Shown here one piece after another: positions 6,785 to 10,294 of a stretch of 10,294 nucleotides of DNA (position 1 is its first letter; every line of letters begins with the position of its first letter). The notes under the pieces were generated by a model that searched no databases, was not told the DNA's origin, and saw only the letters and a program-made list of their open reading frames with translations. Both the position numbers and the translations under genes were made by a program. The DNA is from Thermoflexus sp035573655 (GTDB taxonomy: Bacteria; Chloroflexota; Anaerolineae; Thermoflexales; Thermoflexaceae): positions 1-10,294 of the forward strand of contig DATMAC010000017.1 in the NCBI GenBank assembly GCA_035573655.1, given 5' to 3'.

Positions 6785-6809
6785 CCGAAGGTTTGCCTTC
6801 GGCTACACC
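6778..6809 (+). terminator. Perfect 14-bp hairpin spanning the csc2 stop codon, possible attenuator or mRNA-stabilising stem
   Basis: GGTGTAGCCGAAGG (6778-6791) and CCTTCGGCTACACC (6796-6809) pair exactly around a TTTG loop. The csc2 UAG stop (6782-6784) lies in the left arm. No T-tract follows, and csc1 begins 21 bases later with its own ribosome site (GGGGGA, 6821-6826). A full terminator is therefore unlikely. Partial attenuation, or protection of the upstream csc2 message from 3' exonucleases, would raise Csc2 over Csc1 and Cas3d. It may alternatively be a dispersed palindromic repeat. Confidence 0.6.
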
Positions 6810-6830
6810 TCCGCCGGACAGGGGGACGAG

Positions 6831-7577
6831 ATGCAGATCTATCGGGTCTCCGTGGAACTTCTGGACTACGTTTTTTACGCCACCACCGAGCGCGGAAAGG
6901 TCCACGAGACGGGCGCCTTTCTCCACAACTACGCCTTGGCCTACGCCCTGGGCCTCGGCCGGGGCGACACCTATACCTACACCCACACGACCCAGGAGCC
7001 TCATTATGAGGAAGAGTTGTCCCCTCTGAACGGGATCCTCTATCTGACGCCGGCGGCGCCGCTCCAAGTCCTCTATCGGGTCGTCCAGTGGAACTCCACG
7101 GGGGAAGCCTTGGTGCTGAGCCGCGTCCAATCGGCCGGATACCCGGACTGGGGGTTCGCCCGGATGCTGCGGCCGGGGTCCCGCTTTCTCTTCTACTTGC
7201 TGGTTCACGACCCGGGCCGGTTGCCCGCCGCGCCCGCCTTGCATGACCTCCTGGCTGGACGAGATATCCGGGTTCGGCTGGGGAAGTTCCCGGCCAAGGC
7301 CCGGCTGCGGGCGGAACCGGCCCGAAGCGTGCGGGAGGGGACCGGGGATTTCTCCTGCGAAGCGATGCTCAACTGGCGGGATCTGGAGGCGGACCCGGTG
7401 GTCTGCGACGTGGTGGCGGCGGGGCGGCCCACCCGCCTGATCGCCCGGGCCCGGTTTGAGCGCGAGCCCTTCTATGAGGCCCACTTCGGGCCGGAGGAGG
7501 TCGTCCGGCTTCCGAAGCGGATGTACTTCCTCGCCCGCAGGCCTCCAAGGCGATCCGGCCGGAGGAGCGCCGCATGA
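6831..7577 (+). CDS. csc1: Type I-D Cas5 subunit (Csc1)
   Basis: A 248-residue Cas5-family RRM protein that caps the crRNA 5' handle in the complex. It begins MQIYRVSVELLDYVFYATTE, a typical first strand and helix of Csc1. It has a HETGAFLHNYALAYALG segment (25-41) and a conserved-looking VRLGKFPAKA segment (148-157), and its final basic tail (RRPPRRSGRRSAA) may contact RNA. The ATG at 6831 has GGGGGA upstream; the open frame extends left into csc2 but lacks support there. Its stop overlaps the cas3d start (ATGA), which suggests translational coupling with the helicase. Family assignment relies on these motifs and on position after csc2. Confidence 0.88.
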   Translation: MQIYRVSVELLDYVFYATTERGKVHETGAFLHNYALAYALGLGRGDTYTYTHTTQEPHYEEELSPLNGILYLTPAAPLQVLYRVVQWNSTGEALVLSRVQSAGYPDWGFARMLRPGSRFLFYLLVHDPGRLPAAPALHDLLAGRDIRVRLGKFPAKARLRAEPARSVREGTGDFSCEAMLNWRDLEADPVVCDVVAAGRPTRLIARARFEREPFYEAHFGPEEVVRLPKRMYFLARRPPRRSGRRSAA

Positions 7578-9697
7578 CCCCCCTCACCGTCCACTTAAAG
7601 CCCATCTCCTACCGCTTAGCGGAAGGCCCATGGCTGGGGGACCTGCGCCCCTATGAATACCAGCAGCGCGTCTGCGAGCGGGTGGAGCGGGCGCTGGACG
7701 CCCGGGAGACCCTCTGCCTCTTCCTGACCGCGCCGACGGGGAGCGGCAAGACGCTGGCCGCCTACGCCGCGCCCATCCGACGGGGGATCCCCGCCCTGGG
7801 GGTCTACCCCACCAACGAGCTGATCAAAGATCAGGAGCGCGCCCTGCGGCCGTGGCTGGACCCCCGGGACGAGCTACGGCTCCTCCGGATCGACAGCCGG
7901 GAATTGGATCGCTGGGCGGTGGCGTTGGCCAAGCTGCGCCACGCCCCGACCCTCGAAACCCTGCTGAACTGGGGTCCCACCGCCCTCACCAACCCGGATA
8001 TCCTCTTCTATGTGTTCTTCGGCCTCTACAGCGGATGGGACGAGGAGCTGGATGCGATCCGTCAGCGGCTTTTCGCTCGGATCGGCCAATATCGGGTTTT
8101 CGTCTTCGATGAGTTCCATCTCTATAACATCAAGCAGGTGGCTGACACGGCCTTCTTGATTGGCACGCTCCACGAGATCCAGCCTGACTACGGCCGGGTC
8201 TTCCTCTTCGCCTCGGCGACCCCCGATTCCCCCATCCGGGCGCTGCTGGAACGGATGGGCCTCCCGGTGGAAGCGGTGACGGGGGAACCCGTTCCGGAGG
8301 GGGAGGGAACGCGTCGGGTGGCGCAACCGCTTCGGCTCACCTTGCTACCCGCCGACATGCACGCCTGGAAGGGATCGGAGACACTGTTGGATTTCCTCCC
8401 TGAGGTTAAGGGGTTCCTCCACCAGCACCCCGCGGCGCGCCTGGTGATCATCTTGGATTCGGTCGCCGATGCGATGCGCTTGGCCCATGCGCTGCGGGAA
8501 CACTTCCCCGACCGGGCCGTCGGCGAGGTCCACGGCTTCAGCTCCCCCCAAGAGCGGGACGACGCCCTGCTTCAGCCGATCACCGTGGGGACCTCGACGA
8601 TCGAAGTGGGGGTGGACTTTGTGGGGGAGCGGGCGAAGGATGTCCTGCTGTTCGAGGCCCGGACCTCCAGCCAGTTCATCCAGCGGTTGGGTCGCATCGC
8701 GCGGCATGCGAAGCCGTCCGGGATCCCCGATTGGGCGGTCGCCCTGGTTCCCGAGTATGTCTATCACTTCCTGGCCGAGCGGCTGTGGGAGGGCCAACAC
8801 TACGACCGCTGGGACCTCTACCGGTGGATTGAGGAGGCCTATCAGGTCCCGGAGGATTTCGGGCGCTACCTCCAGCGCCACGCCCCGGCGGAGTTTTGCG
8901 CCGCGCGGGCGCGGGTGATCGGAAAGCTCTTCACGTCCGAAAGCGCGCCCCAGATCCGGGAGGCCCTGGACCGGCTGGGCGAAACGCTGACGGGGGTGCC
9001 TAAGGGGCGAGGATGGGCCCTTTACCGTCAGTACCAGGAGGAGGGGATTCTGGCCCCCCTCCTCACCTTCCGAGGGTCCGGCTTGGAGGTCGCCATCGTG
9101 GACGAGCGGGGGACGGACCCCGGCTTCCCCCTCAAGCGCTATGATCTTGTGTTCCTCCTGCGCCGGGGGGTTTTTTCGGAGCTCTCGCCGGATGAGTATC
9201 AGAAGATCCTGGATTCATTAGAGGATCGCTGGCCTGAGGAAGCGGCCCTGGAGCGCCGATACGCCCGCCTCATCGGGACCGAGCCGGAGGACCTGTTGGG
9301 CGTTTACGGCTACTTCCGGCTCACGGGGTGGTTGGATCAGCCCCGCCGGGTCTGGTTCGAAGTCCCCGAGGAGGCGGTTCGAGGGCGCGTGGGTCAGGTG
9401 TTCGTGCTGCAGGAGCTGGAGGTGTACACGGATCCGGAGGTCCCCCTCCGCCGCCTGAACCGCCATCTCCGTCGGAAGCGCCTCGTCGCCTGGGTGATGG
9501 ATACCCATCCGACCGCCCTCCGCCTGGGCCGGTCCCTTCCGCCCCTTTTTGAAGTCTATGAGCTCCGCGTGCGCCGTCTGGGTGGCCAGTTGAGTCGTTC
9601 CCCATGGAGCATCGCCTTCAACCAGAACGCGTTCTTCCTGGAGAGCCTGGGCGGATGGAGGATCCGGCGACAGGAAGAGCCGGCGATCGTGCTTTAG
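7574..9697 (+). CDS. cas3d: Type I-D CRISPR helicase Cas3d (Cas3', no HD domain)
   Basis: A 707-residue superfamily 2 helicase that should unwind target DNA after recruitment by the I-D complex. Motifs are in order: the Q-like EYQQRV near 28-33, Walker A TAPTGSGKT (52-60), Ia YPTNELIKDQ (78-87), motif II DEFH (179-182), motif III SAT (214-216), motif V TSTIEVGVDF (340-349) and motif VI QFIQRLGRIARH (367-378). There is no HD nuclease domain at either end, in line with I-D, where the nuclease lies in Cas10d. The C-terminal 300 residues form the accessory region of the cyanobacterial-type Cas3 family (TIGR03158-like). The ATG overlaps the csc1 stop by four bases. A G6-T6 run at 9165-9176 does not interrupt the frame. 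All helicase motifs are intact, so the gene looks functional. Confidence 0.92.
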   Translation: MTPLTVHLKPISYRLAEGPWLGDLRPYEYQQRVCERVERALDARETLCLFLTAPTGSGKTLAAYAAPIRRGIPALGVYPTNELIKDQERALRPWLDPRDELRLLRIDSRELDRWAVALAKLRHAPTLETLLNWGPTALTNPDILFYVFFGLYSGWDEELDAIRQRLFARIGQYRVFVFDEFHLYNIKQVADTAFLIGTLHEIQPDYGRVFLFASATPDSPIRALLERMGLPVEAVTGEPVPEGEGTRRVAQPLRLTLLPADMHAWKGSETLLDFLPEVKGFLHQHPAARLVIILDSVADAMRLAHALREHFPDRAVGEVHGFSSPQERDDALLQPITVGTSTIEVGVDFVGERAKDVLLFEARTSSQFIQRLGRIARHAKPSGIPDWAVALVPEYVYHFLAERLWEGQHYDRWDLYRWIEEAYQVPEDFGRYLQRHAPAEFCAARARVIGKLFTSESAPQIREALDRLGETLTGVPKGRGWALYRQYQEEGILAPLLTFRGSGLEVAIVDERGTDPGFPLKRYDLVFLLRRGVFSELSPDEYQKILDSLEDRWPEEAALERRYARLIGTEPEDLLGVYGYFRLTGWLDQPRRVWFEVPEEAVRGRVGQVFVLQELEVYTDPEVPLRRLNRHLRRKRLVAWVMDTHPTALRLGRSLPPLFEVYELRVRRLGGQLSRSPWSIAFNQNAFFLESLGGWRIRRQEEPAIVL

Positions 9698-9721
9698 CCT
9701 GTTGGGTGGAGGACAACGGGT

Positions 9722-10294
9722 ATGAGCTCAACCACGCCCTCCCTCTTCTCTGTGGTCTTATGTCTCTCCCCAATAGAGGAAGTGGAGATCGAGGCCACGG
9801 TGGGCCATCGGGCCCACGCGGCCTTCCTGGACGCGATCCGCACGGTCTCCCCTGCCCTCTCGGCGGCCCTGCACGACCCCAGGGTCTCCGTCCGCCCGTT
9901 CGCCATCTCCCCCCTCTGGGGGGTCCCTGCCCGCGGGGAGCGCATCCGGCTCCACCCCGAGCGGGTCTATTGGCTGCGGATCACCCTGCTCCTCGCGCCG
10001 CTCTACGAGCGCTTGATGGAGGTCCTGCTCGACCGCGACCGTCCCCAGCTGCGGTTGGGCGAGGCCGTCCTGCTCATCCGGGAGGCCCTCACCACGCCGG
10101 GCAGCCATCCGTGGGCAGGGTATGCCTCGTGGGAGGAGCTGGCCGCCCGGGCGCAGCCGGTGCGGGAGATCACCCTGGATTTCGTTTCCCCCACCGCCTT
10201 CAGTTTCGGGGAGAAGCCCTGGGGCCGTCAGATGGTGGTCCTTCCCCTCCCCGAACTGGTGTTCGGGAGCCTCGCCCGCACGTGGAACACCTAT
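9722..10294 (+). CDS. cas6: CRISPR pre-crRNA endoribonuclease Cas6, partial (3' end beyond the window)
   Basis: An open frame of 191 codons runs off the right edge without a stop. Cas6 cuts the CRISPR transcript within each repeat to make crRNAs. Evidence: a beta-strand-rich start (SLFSVVLCLSPIEEVEI), a GHRAHAAFLDAIR segment (28-40) that resembles the Cas6 helix carrying the catalytic histidine (H29 or H32), and DFVSPTAFSFG (153-163), a good match to the F-SPTAF strand of Cas6 proteins. The glycine-rich loop expected near the C-terminus is outside. The ATG has GGAGGA (9708-9713) eight bases upstream and lies 24 bases after the cas3d stop, so it belongs to the same operon. Cas6 is the natural member of a I-D operon at this place. 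Confidence 0.85.
   Translation, partial: MSSTTPSLFSVVLCLSPIEEVEIEATVGHRAHAAFLDAIRTVSPALSAALHDPRVSVRPFAISPLWGVPARGERIRLHPERVYWLRITLLLAPLYERLMEVLLDRDRPQLRLGEAVLLIREALTTPGSHPWAGYASWEELAARAQPVREITLDFVSPTAFSFGEKPWGRQMVVLPLPELVFGSLARTWNTY

Noticed and set aside
9165..9176. G6-T6 run in cas3d as a programmed frameshift or slippage site
   Set aside because: In the reading frame (GGG GTT TTT TCG) it does not form a standard X-XXY-YYZ heptamer, and the frame continues intact through the run, so nothing calls for a frameshift.

Overview
The window carries the interference genes of a subtype I-D CRISPR-Cas system, next to one unrelated metabolic gene. It is GC-rich (clearly above 60% by eye), tightly packed, and uses ATG and GTG starts with strong Shine-Dalgarno sites. 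High GC, a bacterial-style promoter region and a I-D locus fit a thermophilic bacterium such as a Chloroflexota (Thermoflexus or Anaerolineae-like) member. This placement is an inference from general knowledge, not from a marker gene.

Layout: (1) positions 1-63 hold a long perfect hairpin and a small one, downstream of a minus-strand PLP enzyme of the cysteine-desulfurase-like family (84-1328). (2) A divergent intergenic region of 236 bases (1329-1564) holds candidate promoters for both directions and several short inverted repeats. (3) A plus-strand operon runs to the right edge: WYL-domain regulator (1565-2635), cas10d/csc3 (2632 or 2674 to 5778), csc2/cas7 (5780-6784), csc1/cas5 (6831-7577), cas3d helicase (7574-9697) and cas6 (9722 to beyond the edge). 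Most junctions overlap by 4 bases or are 1-46 bases apart. No cas1, cas2, cas4 or CRISPR array is visible; they may lie past the right edge.

The genes should work together as follows. Cas6 cuts the CRISPR transcript. A Csc2 backbone, Csc1 at the crRNA 5' end, the Cas10d large subunit and a small subunit form the Cascade-like complex. Cas3d unwinds the target, while the nuclease (HD-like) domain sits in Cas10d rather than in Cas3d. The WYL protein probably controls the operon, including its own gene.

The most interesting feature is inside cas10d. A ten-base perfect Shine-Dalgarno (5255-5264) precedes an in-frame ATG at 5269 and would give a separate 169-residue small subunit, Cas11d, from the 3' end of the large-subunit gene. 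Internal translation of this kind is published for type I-D, so this is a clear new instance rather than a new principle. Other points worth a second look are the perfect 14-bp hairpin that contains the csc2 stop codon, two palindromes with a shared ATTGT/ACAAT core (at the operon start and just before cas10d), an HE in place of HD in the Cas10d nuclease motif, and cas3d placed between csc1 and cas6.
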